Assembly (NCBI GenBank): GCA_036675815.1
Contig: JAKFEE010000019.1
Location: 32,726 to 96,725, forward strand
DNA: 64,000 nt
Source: JAKFEE01 sp036675815
Lineage (GTDB): Bacteria; Pseudomonadota; Alphaproteobacteria; Rhodospirillales; Magnetospirillaceae
Direction: 5' to 3'
Positions 29,975-41,486 of the stretch are shown one piece after another. The position numbers and the translations under genes are program-made. The first letter of the stretch is position 1, and each line of letters opens with the position of its first letter. The notes below the pieces were generated by a model. That model did no database searches and was not told where the DNA came from. It saw only the letters and a list, made by a program, of their open reading frames with translations.

Positions 29975-32047
29975 ATGGCCGAACTTCTGCTCGAGCTGTT
30001 CTCCGAGGAGATCCCGGCGCGCATGCAGTCACGCGCCGCCGAGGACCTGCGCAATCTGGTCGTCGCCGGCCTCGAAAAGGCGGGCCTCGCCTGCGATCAG
30101 GCGCGCACCTTCGTCACGCCGCGCCGGCTGGCGCTGGTCGTCAATGGCCTGCCCATCGCCCAGCCCGACGTCAGCGAGGAGCGGCGCGGCCCGCGTGTCG
30201 GCGCACCACAGGCCGCCATCGACGGCTTCCTCAAGTCTGCCGGCGTCGCCTCGCTGGACGCCTGCGAACAGCGCGACACCGGGAAGGGCGTGTTCTATTT
30301 CGCCGTGATCAGCCGCAAGGGCCGGCCCACCGCCGAGGTGGTGCGGGAGGTCGCCGAGGGCGTGCTGGCCAATTTCCCCTGGCCGAAGTCGCAACGTTGG
30401 GGGACCAACCAGATCCGCTGGGTACGGCCGTTGCACCGCATCGTCTGCGTGTTCGACGGCGAGGTGGTGCCGGTCGGCTTCGGCCCGCTCACCGCGTCGG
30501 ACGAAACCGAGGGCCATCGCTTCCTGGCGCCCGAGCCGTTCAAGGTGGCCGGGTTCGACGTCTATGCCAAGCGCCTGCGCGACGCCAAGGTCGTGCTGGA
30601 CCAGGACGAGCGCCGCCAATTCATCCGCACCGAGGCCGAGCGCCTGGCGCGCCAGGAGGGTCTGGCTCTGCACCAGGACGACGGACTGCTCGACGAGGTC
30701 ACCGGGCTAGTGGAGTGGCCGGTAGTGCTCATGGGCAGCATCGACGCGGCCTTCATGGACGTGCCGGCCGAGGTGCTGATCACCGCCATGCGCTCGCACC
30801 AGAAGTATTTTTCGCTGCGCCATCCCGACGGCAGCCTGGCCCCGCGCTTCATCGTCGTCGCCAACCGCGAGACGGCCGATGGCGGCAAGTCGGTCGTCGC
30901 TGGCAACCGGCGCGTGCTGCGCGCCCGCCTGTCGGACGCCAAGTTCTTCTGGGACACCGACCGCCGTACCCGCCTCGAGGATCGCCTGCCCAAGCTGGCC
31001 GAGCGCCTGTTCTATGCCAAGCTGGGCACCATTGCCGACAAGGCGGCGCGCATGCAGACGCTGGCGCGGCAGCTCACGACCGACATCCCCGGCGCCGATG
31101 CCGCTCAGGCCAGCCGGGCGGCGCAGTTGGCCAAGGCCGACCTGTCGAGCGAAATGGTCGGCGAATTCCCCGAGCTGCAGGGCATCATGGGGCGTTACTA
31201 CGCCCTCAACGACGGCGAGGCGCAGCCCGTCGCCAACGCCATAGCCGAGCATTACGCGCCGCAGGGCCCCAACGACCGCTGCCCGACGGCGCCGGTCAGC
31301 GTCGCCGTGGCCCTGGCCGACAAGCTCGACAGCCTGGTCGGCTTCTTCGCCATCGACGAAAAGCCGACGGGCTCCAAGGACCCCTTCGCCTTGCGCCGCG
31401 CCGCGCTCGGCGTCATCCGCCTGATCATCGAAAACGGGCTGCGGCTGCCCCTCACGACGGTGTTCATGTTCGCCCATGCCCGGTTCGGCGAGGGCCTGAC
31501 GCGCGATGCCCAGGCAGCGGCAGCCGACTTGCTCGATTTCTTCGCCGACCGCCTCAAGGTGCACCTGCGCGAAAGCGGCGTGCGCCACGACCTGATCTCG
31601 GCGGTGTTCGCCCTGGGCGGCGAGGACGATCTGGTGCGCCTGCTGGCCCGCGTTCGCGCGCTCGAGGGCTTCCTCGGCAGCGAGGACGGCGCCAATCTGC
31701 TCATCGCCTTCCGGCGCGCCGCCAACATCGTGCGCATCGAGGAGAAGAAGGATGGCGCCAGTTACGGCGGCGCGATCGACTCCGCCCTGCTCGAACTGCC
31801 CGAGGAACGGGCGCTGGCAACCACATTGGCCGAGGTGCGCCAGCAGGCGGCCGCGCACGTACGGGCCGAGCGATTCCCCGAGGCCATGGCCGTGCTGGCG
31901 CGGCTGCGCCAGCCCGTCGATGCCTTTTTCGACAAGGTGACCGTCAACACCGACCAGCCGGCGCTCCGCGCCAACCGCCTGCGGCTGCTGTCGCAGATCG
32001 TGACGGCGATGCAGGACGCTGCCGATTTCTCCAAGATAGAGGGGTGA
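29975..32047 (+). CDS. glyS: Glycyl-tRNA synthetase, beta subunit
   Basis: A 690-residue tRNA-binding subunit partner of glyQ. It begins with the family-typical MAELLLELFSEEIPARMQ, has FVTPRRLALVVNGL near residue 45, SHQKYFSLRHPDG near 270 and an HD-like region, and ends with the anticodon-recognition helices (FDKVTVNTDQPALRANRLRLL). GGAGG at 29963-29967 suits ATG 29975; a GTG at 29969 overlaps the glyQ stop and is an alternative. Confidence 0.97.
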   Translation: MAELLLELFSEEIPARMQSRAAEDLRNLVVAGLEKAGLACDQARTFVTPRRLALVVNGLPIAQPDVSEERRGPRVGAPQAAIDGFLKSAGVASLDACEQRDTGKGVFYFAVISRKGRPTAEVVREVAEGVLANFPWPKSQRWGTNQIRWVRPLHRIVCVFDGEVVPVGFGPLTASDETEGHRFLAPEPFKVAGFDVYAKRLRDAKVVLDQDERRQFIRTEAERLARQEGLALHQDDGLLDEVTGLVEWPVVLMGSIDAAFMDVPAEVLITAMRSHQKYFSLRHPDGSLAPRFIVVANRETADGGKSVVAGNRRVLRARLSDAKFFWDTDRRTRLEDRLPKLAERLFYAKLGTIADKAARMQTLARQLTTDIPGADAAQASRAAQLAKADLSSEMVGEFPELQGIMGRYYALNDGEAQPVANAIAEHYAPQGPNDRCPTAPVSVAVALADKLDSLVGFFAIDEKPTGSKDPFALRRAALGVIRLIIENGLRLPLTTVFMFAHARFGEGLTRDAQAAAADLLDFFADRLKVHLRESGVRHDLISAVFALGGEDDLVRLLARVRALEGFLGSEDGANLLIAFRRAANIVRIEEKKDGASYGGAIDSALLELPEERALATTLAEVRQQAAAHVRAERFPEAMAVLARLRQPVDAFFDKVTVNTDQPALRANRLRLLSQIVTAMQDAADFSKIEG

Positions 32048-32063
32048 CGCCAGGATTTTGTCG

Positions 32064-32205
32064 TCATTCCGCGAAAGAGTTTGTGAAGAAATGCCTGCCC
32101 CTAATCGTCACCCCCGCGCGAGCGGGGGTCCATTCCTGAGGCGCGCCCACTTAGGCATTTCCGACGGCGGAATGGATTCCCGCTTTCGCGGGAATGACGG
32201 ATGGG
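32064..32205. repeat. Dispersed palindromic repeat (SFPRKRESI type), copy 2
   Basis: The glyS-ppdK gap carries TCATTCCGCGAAAGAG, then CCCCCGCGCGAGCGGGGG near 32109-32126, then TCCCGCTTTCGCGGGAATGA near 32177-32196. It shares an adjacent AGTTTGTGAAG segment with copy 1 at 546-739. The remaining bases to 32337 show a further fragment but no gene. Confidence 0.8.
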
Positions 32206-32337
32206 GGCATTTCCTCACAGGCTCGAAAGTGCGAATCCATCCGGACTCCCACTTCCGTGGGGTGACGAAGAATGAGGTCTCGCATGCTCGTATGGGCATG
32301 ACGGACAGTGAATTCCCGGCACAGGTAGGGGGCTGAC

Positions 32338-35019
<2,682 letters not shown>

Positions 35020-35022
35020 GGT

Positions 35023-36768
35023 TCAGCGTACGGCGGCGGTCTCGTGATTGTGCACCGCCGCCTGCCGCGGGATCCTGATGCAGAACATCGATCCGCTGCC
35101 AAGGCGCGAGGCGACGCTGACCGGATGTTCCAGCAGACGCGACAGATGGCGGACAATCGACAGGCCGAGCCCCAGCCCCTGAGCCTGGCCGCGCTCACCA
35201 TTGCCGACCTGGTGGAACTCCTCGAAAATATGCTTCAGGTCCTCGGCGGCAATGCCGCAGCCGGTATCGGCAACACAGACGTCGATGCTCCCGAGCCGGC
35301 GACGGCACCCCATGAGAATGCGGCCCGTTTGGGTGTAGCGAAGGGCATTCTCAACGAGGTTGCGCACCATCTGCTCGAGCAGCTTGCGATCGCTGACGAC
35401 CACCGCGTTGCAGCCGATGACCTTCAGATGCAGCCCCTTCGCTGCGGCACGCAGGCTGTATTCCGCATCCATCTGCGCCAGCAGTTCGCCGACCGGGAAG
35501 GGTCCCGGCATCGGGGTGACCCCTCCCGCTTCGAGCCGCGCCACGTCGAGAACGCTATCGAGCAACGATTTCAGGCCGGCGAGCACCATGCTCATGTGAT
35601 CCAGCGTAACGGTTGCCGGATGCCCGCCCAGCTGGTTGCGGAGGACGCTGGAAAACAAGAACAGGGATTGGATCGGTTGCCGCAGGTCGTGGCTGGCCAC
35701 TGCCAGGAACTTCGATTTTGCCAGGTTGGCCCGGGCCGCTGCGGCCTCCGCCGCCTCGGCCTCGTCCTTGGCGGCCTGCAACAGCACGGCGGCACGCCGC
35801 TGCTCGGCCAAGGCCTGTGCTAGACGCTTGGTCGCATCCTCCTCGCGCCCGATACTGCGGAAGACGAGCCATCCCAGTACAAAAGCGCCCGCAGTGACGA
35901 CCGCGGTAAGCGCCGCGTTGCGCCATAGCCGCTGCCAGAAGGGGGCCAAGGCGTCGGAAATGGCGATCCCGGCAACCGCGTACACCGGCAGGTCCCTCAC
36001 CTTTTTGTACGAAAGAATGCGATCGACACCGTCGATGATCGAAAGTCCGCGGAAGGTGCCGGCATCGCTATCACGGTGAGGCGCAATGATCATCGAACTG
36101 GTGTAGCGCTTACCCGTTACGACACCTTCGGCGGATCGCACGATCATCGCCCCATCTTCACGGAACAGAGCCAGTACCGAGCCGGGACCCAGCCCAAGCG
36201 AATTCCAGAAATGCTGGAAATAGGCCGCGGTGATGGGCGCCACCGCAATGCCGAGAAATCCGCCGGGGCCATCAATGCGCCGGCTGATGGTGAAGAGCCG
36301 TTGCCTGGTGTAGCGCCCCTCGACCAACTCGCCGACGACAAACTGAGCTCCGTCGGCATGCGCGCGGAAATATTCACGATCGCCAACGTTTACCGGCGGT
36401 GGGGGAAAGCCAAGCGAACTGAGTACCGCTTGGCCATTGGTGTCATGAACCCATACCGACCCCTGCTCAGGCAGCCTGGCCTGCAGACGTCTGGCGTGCT
36501 CATGCTGCTCGGGCGTGGTGAGACGATTCATGTCCAAGCGCCCTTCCTCGACGAAATGGTCGAGCACCAGGTCAGCAGCATCGAACGTCCGTTTGGCGTG
36601 CTCCTCGAGCAGGCGGGCCATGGCTTGCGAGAGGCGCTCGCTGAGCGCGATGGTCTGATGGTAATCGGTTGCGGTCACGCCGGCGAAGCCGGTGACGATA
36701 GCCAGCAGGACCAGCGCGAATATGGCGACGACCGGTGATCGCAGGCGCGATCGGATCTTCATTTCCAT
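35023..36768 (-). CDS. Membrane sensor histidine kinase with extracytoplasmic sensor domain
   Basis: A 581-residue kinase. Order: membrane helix (about 10-30), large periplasmic region (about 35-275) with Cache-like features such as GSVWVHDTNGQAVLSS and GDREYFRAHADG, second helix (about 280-300), a coiled-coil-like stretch rich in Ala and Glu, HisKA box VASHDLRQPIQSL (phospho-His H360), then the ATPase domain with LVENALRYTQTG, DTGCGIAAEDL and GLGLGLSIVRHL. The start at 36768 places the helix correctly; the frame extends to 36933. No response regulator is adjacent. The ligand is unknown. Confidence 0.92.
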   Translation of the reverse strand: MEMKIRSRLRSPVVAIFALVLLAIVTGFAGVTATDYHQTIALSERLSQAMARLLEEHAKRTFDAADLVLDHFVEEGRLDMNRLTTPEQHEHARRLQARLPEQGSVWVHDTNGQAVLSSLGFPPPPVNVGDREYFRAHADGAQFVVGELVEGRYTRQRLFTISRRIDGPGGFLGIAVAPITAAYFQHFWNSLGLGPGSVLALFREDGAMIVRSAEGVVTGKRYTSSMIIAPHRDSDAGTFRGLSIIDGVDRILSYKKVRDLPVYAVAGIAISDALAPFWQRLWRNAALTAVVTAGAFVLGWLVFRSIGREEDATKRLAQALAEQRRAAVLLQAAKDEAEAAEAAAARANLAKSKFLAVASHDLRQPIQSLFLFSSVLRNQLGGHPATVTLDHMSMVLAGLKSLLDSVLDVARLEAGGVTPMPGPFPVGELLAQMDAEYSLRAAAKGLHLKVIGCNAVVVSDRKLLEQMVRNLVENALRYTQTGRILMGCRRRLGSIDVCVADTGCGIAAEDLKHIFEEFHQVGNGERGQAQGLGLGLSIVRHLSRLLEHPVSVASRLGSGSMFCIRIPRQAAVHNHETAAVR

Positions 36769-36983
36769 CGCCCGATGCTCCCCTGCATTTTTACCAACGG
36801 TAATCCGGCCGCACGCACGGGGAAAGCAGTGGTCGTCACGCCATAACGGGCACGTCCATAATCGCGAAAGACTATAACGTTCGCGCCCTGTTCTCACATC
36901 CTGGCCGTAAGCCATAGCGGCCAACGCAAGCACAGGGCGACTGAGTCTTGGTGTCCACGGCGGATGCCGCTAACCTACTTCTC

Positions 36984-37889
36984 ATGAACCTGGAATCCTT
37001 GCGCGCCGGCGGCAAGCCGGCGCTGGCCCGTTCCCTTGGTCGCATCGAGGCTACGCCCGACGCCGCCGAGGTCGTCGATCTGCTGTCCGCCGCCTATCGC
37101 GAGCCGCGCGCTCATGTCGTGGGCATCACCGGCCCGCCGGGCGTGGGCAAGTCGACGCTGATGAACGCCATGATCGGCGCGTGGCGCGCCGCCGGCCGCA
37201 GCGTCGCGGTGATTGCCGTCGATCCGTCGTCGCGCCGCTCGGGCGGCGCCCTGCTCGGCGACCGCACGCGGCTGTCTACCGATCCCGAGGACCAAGCCAT
37301 CTTCGTGCGCTCGATGGCGGCGCGCGACCGCCTGGGCGGCCTTGCCGCGCTGACCGTCTCGGCCATGGTGCTGATGCGAGCCCTCTATGACGTCGTCTTG
37401 ATCGAGACGGTGGGCGTCGGCCAGTCGGAAACGGACGTCGTCGCCGTCGCCGACACCGTCATCTTCTGCGTGCAGCCGGGCTCGGGCGACAGCCTGCAGT
37501 TCATGAAGGCGGGGATCGCCGAAATCCCCCATGTCGTCGCCGTCACCAAGGCCGACATGGAACCGGCGGCCAGGCGCGCCAAGGCAGACGTCAAGGGCGC
37601 CATCGGCTTGGCCCACGGCGACGTCGGTTGGAAGCCGCCGGTGCTGCTGGTCTCGTCCATGCGCAGCCAAGGCGTCGAGCAGTTGATCGCCGCCATCGAC
37701 GAGCACGCCGCCTTCCTTGACCAGGACGAAAGGCTGGCGCACGCTCGCCTCGCCCAGGCCGAGCAATGGCTGATCGAGGCGGTGCGCGAGCGCTTCGGCC
37801 GCGAAGGCCTGAAACGGGCGGGCGAACTCAGGCTGCGCCCCGACGAGAGCCCGTTCCGCCGCCTCGCCGAGGTGGCGGCAGCACTTTGA
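36984..37889 (+). CDS. meaB: Methylmalonyl-CoA mutase-associated GTPase (MeaB/ArgK family)
   Basis: A roughly 301-residue G3E-type GTPase that loads and protects the B12 cofactor of methylmalonyl-CoA mutase. It shows ITGPPGVGKSTLMNA (Walker A), AVDPSSRRSGGALLGDRTR, the switch region LIETVGVGQSE and VVAVTKAD (NKXD-like). ATG 36984 is chosen as closest to the family start; GTG 36948 is also in frame and no strong ribosome-binding site decides. The mutase genes are not in the window. The HIT gene follows by seven bases. Confidence 0.93.
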   Translation: MNLESLRAGGKPALARSLGRIEATPDAAEVVDLLSAAYREPRAHVVGITGPPGVGKSTLMNAMIGAWRAAGRSVAVIAVDPSSRRSGGALLGDRTRLSTDPEDQAIFVRSMAARDRLGGLAALTVSAMVLMRALYDVVLIETVGVGQSETDVVAVADTVIFCVQPGSGDSLQFMKAGIAEIPHVVAVTKADMEPAARRAKADVKGAIGLAHGDVGWKPPVLLVSSMRSQGVEQLIAAIDEHAAFLDQDERLAHARLAQAEQWLIEAVRERFGREGLKRAGELRLRPDESPFRRLAEVAAAL

Positions 37890-37896
37890 GGGGGAC

Positions 37897-38313
37897 ATGA
37901 CCCAGGACTGCATCTTCTGTCGCATCGTCGCCGGCGAGGTCCCCAGCTTCACCATCGCCGAGGATGCTCATTCCCTCGCCTTCATGGACATCAATCCGGC
38001 CAATACCGGTCATGTGCTGGTCGTGCCCAAGGAGCATGCGGCCAACATCTTCGAGGTGTCGCCGTCGGCGCTGGCGGCGACCGCATCGACGGCGCAGCGG
38101 GTGGCAAAGGCGGTGCAGGAGGTCGTCGCCCCGGCCGGCCTCAACCTGCTGCAGGCCAACGGCCCGGGCGCGGCGCAGTCGGTGCAGCATTTTCATCTGC
38201 ACGTACTGCCGCGCCGCTTCGGCGACGATCTGCCGATGAACTGGCCGTTGCGCCCGGGCGACCGCGATGCCATCGCCGCCCTGGCCGAACGGCTGAAGGC
38301 GGCGCTGGCTTAG
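37897..38313 (+). CDS. HIT-family protein (HinT-like)
   Basis: A 138-residue nucleotide-binding hydrolase. It has the zinc-site-like CIFCRIVAGEVPS start, the substrate loop DINPANTGHVLVVPKEHAANI and the catalytic triad HFHLHVLPR (HxHxH). HinT-type members hydrolyse purine phosphoramidates. It follows meaB by seven bases, implying one transcript. Confidence 0.95.
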   Translation: MTQDCIFCRIVAGEVPSFTIAEDAHSLAFMDINPANTGHVLVVPKEHAANIFEVSPSALAATASTAQRVAKAVQEVVAPAGLNLLQANGPGAAQSVQHFHLHVLPRRFGDDLPMNWPLRPGDRDAIAALAERLKAALA

Positions 38314-38318
38314 CGCCA

Positions 38319-38338
38319 GAGCGCGGAGCTCCAGGTCT
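38319..38338. repeat. GAGCTCC-type repeat, copy D (half unit)
   Basis: A single arm, AGAGCGCGGAGCTCCAGGTC, lies between convergent genes (HIT and the ABC-2 permease) without its partner arm. It marks a decayed or half copy of the family seen at 15281, 17801 and 26295. Confidence 0.7.
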
Positions 38339-38348
38339 TGCTACGCAT

Positions 38349-39134
38349 CTAGGCCGGCAGCGGGGCACCCTTGTCGCGCCGATTGACCCGCTGCATCGAC
38401 GCCATCAGGCAGAACCCCGCCCAGACGGCAACCACCAGCCACGCCAGCAGATAGCCGCCGTCAGCCAGCAGCGTCGGCAGGTCGTGATAGAACGGCGCAC
38501 GGATCAGCGTCAGCGCGTGGCTGACCGGGTTGAGGATCATCGGCACGTACAGCCAGCCCGGCACGTTGTCGAGCGGGAACAAGGCGCCCGAGAGCAGCCA
38601 CAGCGGCATCAGGAACACCATCATCACCGCGTGGAAGGCCGAGGTCGAGCGCATGCCCCAGGCCAGCAGGAAGCCGAGGGCGGTGAAGCCGACGGCGGTG
38701 GCGATCAGCGCGGCGGCGAGCAGCGCGAAGCTGCCGGCCGTCAGCGTCATGCCGAGGAACGGCACCGCCAGCAGCATGATCGCCACTTGGGCAAGGGCAA
38801 TGGACGAGCCGCCGACCACCTTGCCCAACACGATGGCCATGCGCGACACCGGCGCCACCAGCACCCCTTGCAGGAAGCCGGCGTCCCGATCCTCGATGAT
38901 GGTGATCGACGAAAAGATGCTGGCGAACAGCACCAACATCAGGATGACGCCCGGATAGAAATACTCGAGATAGCTGACATCCTCGGCGCCCGGCATGCGG
39001 AACGTGCCGGTGAAACCGGCGCCCAGGAACACCCAGAACAGGATCGGCTGCGCCACCGTGCCGATGACGCGCTGCGGCTGGCGCAGGAAGCGAATGACCT
39101 CGCGCCAGGCCAGCGAACGGACGACGCGCATCAT
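38349..39134 (-). CDS. ABC-2 type transporter permease
   Basis: A 261-residue six-helix permease of ABC-2 exporters. Its first part (WREVIRFLRQPQRVIGTVAQPILFWVFLGAGF) and the stretch SSITIIEDRDAGFLQGVLVAPVSR are characteristic, as is the ALFPLDNVPGWLYVPMILNPVSHALTLIR region near residue 190. Such pairs export drugs, lipids or polysaccharides. It overlaps the ATPase gene by four bases. Confidence 0.92.
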   Translation of the reverse strand: MMRVVRSLAWREVIRFLRQPQRVIGTVAQPILFWVFLGAGFTGTFRMPGAEDVSYLEYFYPGVILMLVLFASIFSSITIIEDRDAGFLQGVLVAPVSRMAIVLGKVVGGSSIALAQVAIMLLAVPFLGMTLTAGSFALLAAALIATAVGFTALGFLLAWGMRSTSAFHAVMMVFLMPLWLLSGALFPLDNVPGWLYVPMILNPVSHALTLIRAPFYHDLPTLLADGGYLLAWLVVAVWAGFCLMASMQRVNRRDKGAPLPA

Positions 39135-40099
39135 GAGCCGGTCCTCTGCAACTCGGCCGCCGTTGCCGCGGCGCCGTTGGTGGTGATGTGGATGAACACG
39201 TCCTCGAGGGTCGGCTGCTTGATGGCGACGCTGACGAGCTCGTCGCGGAAGCGGCCGACGATGCGTTCGAGGATGGGCAGCCCTGCCCCGTTGTCGGTTT
39301 CCTCGAGGCGCAGTTCGTCTCCGTGCCGGCGCACGTGGAGGCCCAGCTCACGCTTCAGGCTCTGCGCCAGCCCGTCGGGATCGCGCCCCTGTACCACCAC
39401 CATCTCACGCCCGAGGCGCGCACGCAGCGCCTGCGGCGTATCGTGGGCCAGCAGCACGCCTCCCTTCATGATGGCGACGGAATCGACGTCCTCGGCCTCG
39501 GCGAACACATGGCTGGTCATCAGCACCGTCATGCCGCGCTCGCGCTGCAGGCGGGTGAGCGCCGACAGGAAATTGCGCCGGCTGTTGGGGTCGAGGCCGG
39601 TCGTCGGCTCGTCGAGCAGAAGCAGCCGCGGCCGCGTCAGCATGCACTTGGCGAGTTCCACCTGCCGCTGCATGCCGCCCGACAGCGTCTCGACACGGTG
39701 GTCGAGGCGATCGGCGACGTCGCTCCAGCCGACCGCCTCATCCAGCCGCTGCTGGAAAGCCGCGCCCCACAGCCCGTAAAGATCGGCGTGAATCTTTAGA
39801 TTTTCGAGCACCGACAGATGCTTGTCGACGGCCGGACTCTGGAACACCACCGCCATCGTCTCGCGCACCTTGGCCGGCTCGCGTGCCAGATCGGCGCCGG
39901 CGACGGAGACCTGGCCGGTGGTGGGGCTGGCCATTCCGCAGAGAATGCGAAACAGCGTCGACTTGCCGCTGCCGTTGGGGCCGGAGAGGATGCAGAATTC
40001 CCCCTCGCGGACTCGCAGGCTGAGATCGTCGAGCGCCAGCCGGGGAGGCTGTTTGCGCGTGCCTGGATACACGTGCGTAAGATTCTGGATGTCGATCAT
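39131..40099 (-). CDS. ABC transporter ATP-binding protein
   Basis: A 322-residue ATPase for the adjoining ABC-2 permease. Walker A is LSGPNGSGKSTL, the signature is LSGGMQRQVELAKC and Walker B is LLLLDEPTTGLDP. A C-terminal domain (about 230-322) is typical of the daunorubicin/NodI-type exporters. ATG 40099 starts MIDIQNLTHVYPG; a longer frame from 40174 adds sequence with no family similarity. Transcribed together with the permease. Confidence 0.93.
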   Translation of the reverse strand: MIDIQNLTHVYPGTRKQPPRLALDDLSLRVREGEFCILSGPNGSGKSTLFRILCGMASPTTGQVSVAGADLAREPAKVRETMAVVFQSPAVDKHLSVLENLKIHADLYGLWGAAFQQRLDEAVGWSDVADRLDHRVETLSGGMQRQVELAKCMLTRPRLLLLDEPTTGLDPNSRRNFLSALTRLQRERGMTVLMTSHVFAEAEDVDSVAIMKGGVLLAHDTPQALRARLGREMVVVQGRDPDGLAQSLKRELGLHVRRHGDELRLEETDNGAGLPILERIVGRFRDELVSVAIKQPTLEDVFIHITTNGAAATAAELQRTGS

Positions 40100-40303
40100 C
40101 AGAGGTCGAGAGATCCGTGCCGGCTGTATGCGCGCGGCAGTATAAGCCATGTTCGCCACCGTACCAGTGAACAAATCTTAAGCAACGCAGCGGCCCGCGG
40201 TCGCTCCGGCGCGGCGGCAGCGCCCGCCCACCTAGCCGAAGGACATAGATGGCGAGCGCCAACGGTGGGATCAAGCCGGATGCGAAATCGAGTGCCGTAC
40301 GGC

Positions 40304-40816
40304 TTAGAGGGTAGCGAGCTCGAAACGGTTGCCGCACCAGCGGATGAAGCTCAGCAGGTCGGCCGGTGCCAGCGTGGTGGTGGCATCGTTGCGCAGCGGA
40401 TGATAGTTGACCAGCGCCTGGTCCATCATCCAGCGATCGAGGACGACGTAGACGCGGCGATTGACGTCATTGATCAACGCAAAAGGCGTCACCGCTCCCG
40501 GGATGATGCCGAGCACGTCGGACAGCAACGCGGCACTGCCAAACGACAGCCGCGCCGAGCCGATGATTTCCGGCAGCCGCTTGAGATCGATGCTTCTATC
40601 GGCCGGGGCGACCACCAGCCAAAACCTGCCCTTGGCGTCCTTCAGGAACAGATTCTTGCAATGGACGCCCGGGATGCCGCCCCACACGGCGTTGCCCTGT
40701 TCGACCGTGAACGCCGGGGCATGATGATGGCTCTCATGCGCGATACCAAGCTGATCGAGCACCTGAAACAGCGCGCGGTCATCGGCTGGCCAGACCGTGG
40801 GGCGTGGGGGTTGCAT
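40304..40816 (-). CDS. YbaK/ProX-type prolyl-tRNA deacylase
   Basis: A 170-residue trans-editing protein of the YbaK/ProX family that hydrolyses mis-acylated tRNA(Pro). Conserved text: HAPAFTVEQ, GVHCKNLFLKDAKGRFWLVV with the catalytic Lys, GSARLSFGSAALL, and GIIPGAVTPFALINDVNRRVYVVLD. The resemblance is strongest to the ProX/PrdX subgroup. It is isolated by about 200 bases from the ABC genes downstream. Confidence 0.92.
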   Translation of the reverse strand: MQPPRPTVWPADDRALFQVLDQLGIAHESHHHAPAFTVEQGNAVWGGIPGVHCKNLFLKDAKGRFWLVVAPADRSIDLKRLPEIIGSARLSFGSAALLSDVLGIIPGAVTPFALINDVNRRVYVVLDRWMMDQALVNYHPLRNDATTTLAPADLLSFIRWCGNRFELATL

Positions 40817-41486
40817 CCCACGATCCTAGACAAGGCGCGGGGCTGTGCAAAGGGCCGGCCGAGCGCCCCTGGGGTTTCGGCCTGCCGGGATTACGGACGC
40901 GCTCACCCAAAAAGTCGGGCCGCCATGGTCGACGGGCCATAGAAGTCCGGCGCGAACAGTTGCAGCGCCGATCGTGGGGACCATATCTCCATTATCACCG
41001 GTTACGCGCTGACGCCTGATGCGTGCGCGGTACGGGAATGCTCTTGAACCAGTAAAAGTGGCCAAGGGGAATCTAGCAGCACTCTCGAGCAATAAGTGCC
41101 CGAGTCCACTGAAACTTTAGCATGATTGACGCAGGCAAACGATATGCACGCCATTCCGTTGTATATTTCGCAAGTGTAAGAGCCACCCTATTTCATTCGA
41201 GTAATTACTGTAGATGGTGATTACACGCCATTTGTGGCATTATTGATCGCGTAAGTGATTGGCCTATCGCTATCACGATCGAAAAGGGCTATGCGGTGGT
41301 GGCTATTGCCACGGAGCGGCAGCCTCCTCCCCACCGCAAAGCGAGCACTAACTGGCTATGCTGCACGTCTAATTGGGAGTTGCACTGGTTACCAACATCT
41401 CGAACTTACAAAGCGGCAGTTTTGGCGAGTGCGTTGGAGATTGCTTGAGCCACCGAATCCCAGGTGCAACCGAAACGGAGTCCTTG
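40817..41486. other. Long gap upstream of prkA, with an AT-richer stretch
   Basis: This 670-base gap has no credible gene. From about 41090 to 41280 the base composition is noticeably more AT-rich than the rest of the window, with runs such as TTGTATATTTCGCAAGTG and CATTTGTGGCATTATTG, so the prkA promoter and control region probably lie here. I looked for a sigma-54 GG-N10-GC element and found only an 11-base spacing at TGGCATTATTGATCGC, which I do not accept. Short inverted motifs are not striking. Confidence 0.5.

Noticed and set aside
41200..41270. Sigma-54 promoter upstream of prkA
   Set aside because: The nearest match has 11 instead of 10 bases between GG and GC and lacks the rest of the consensus.
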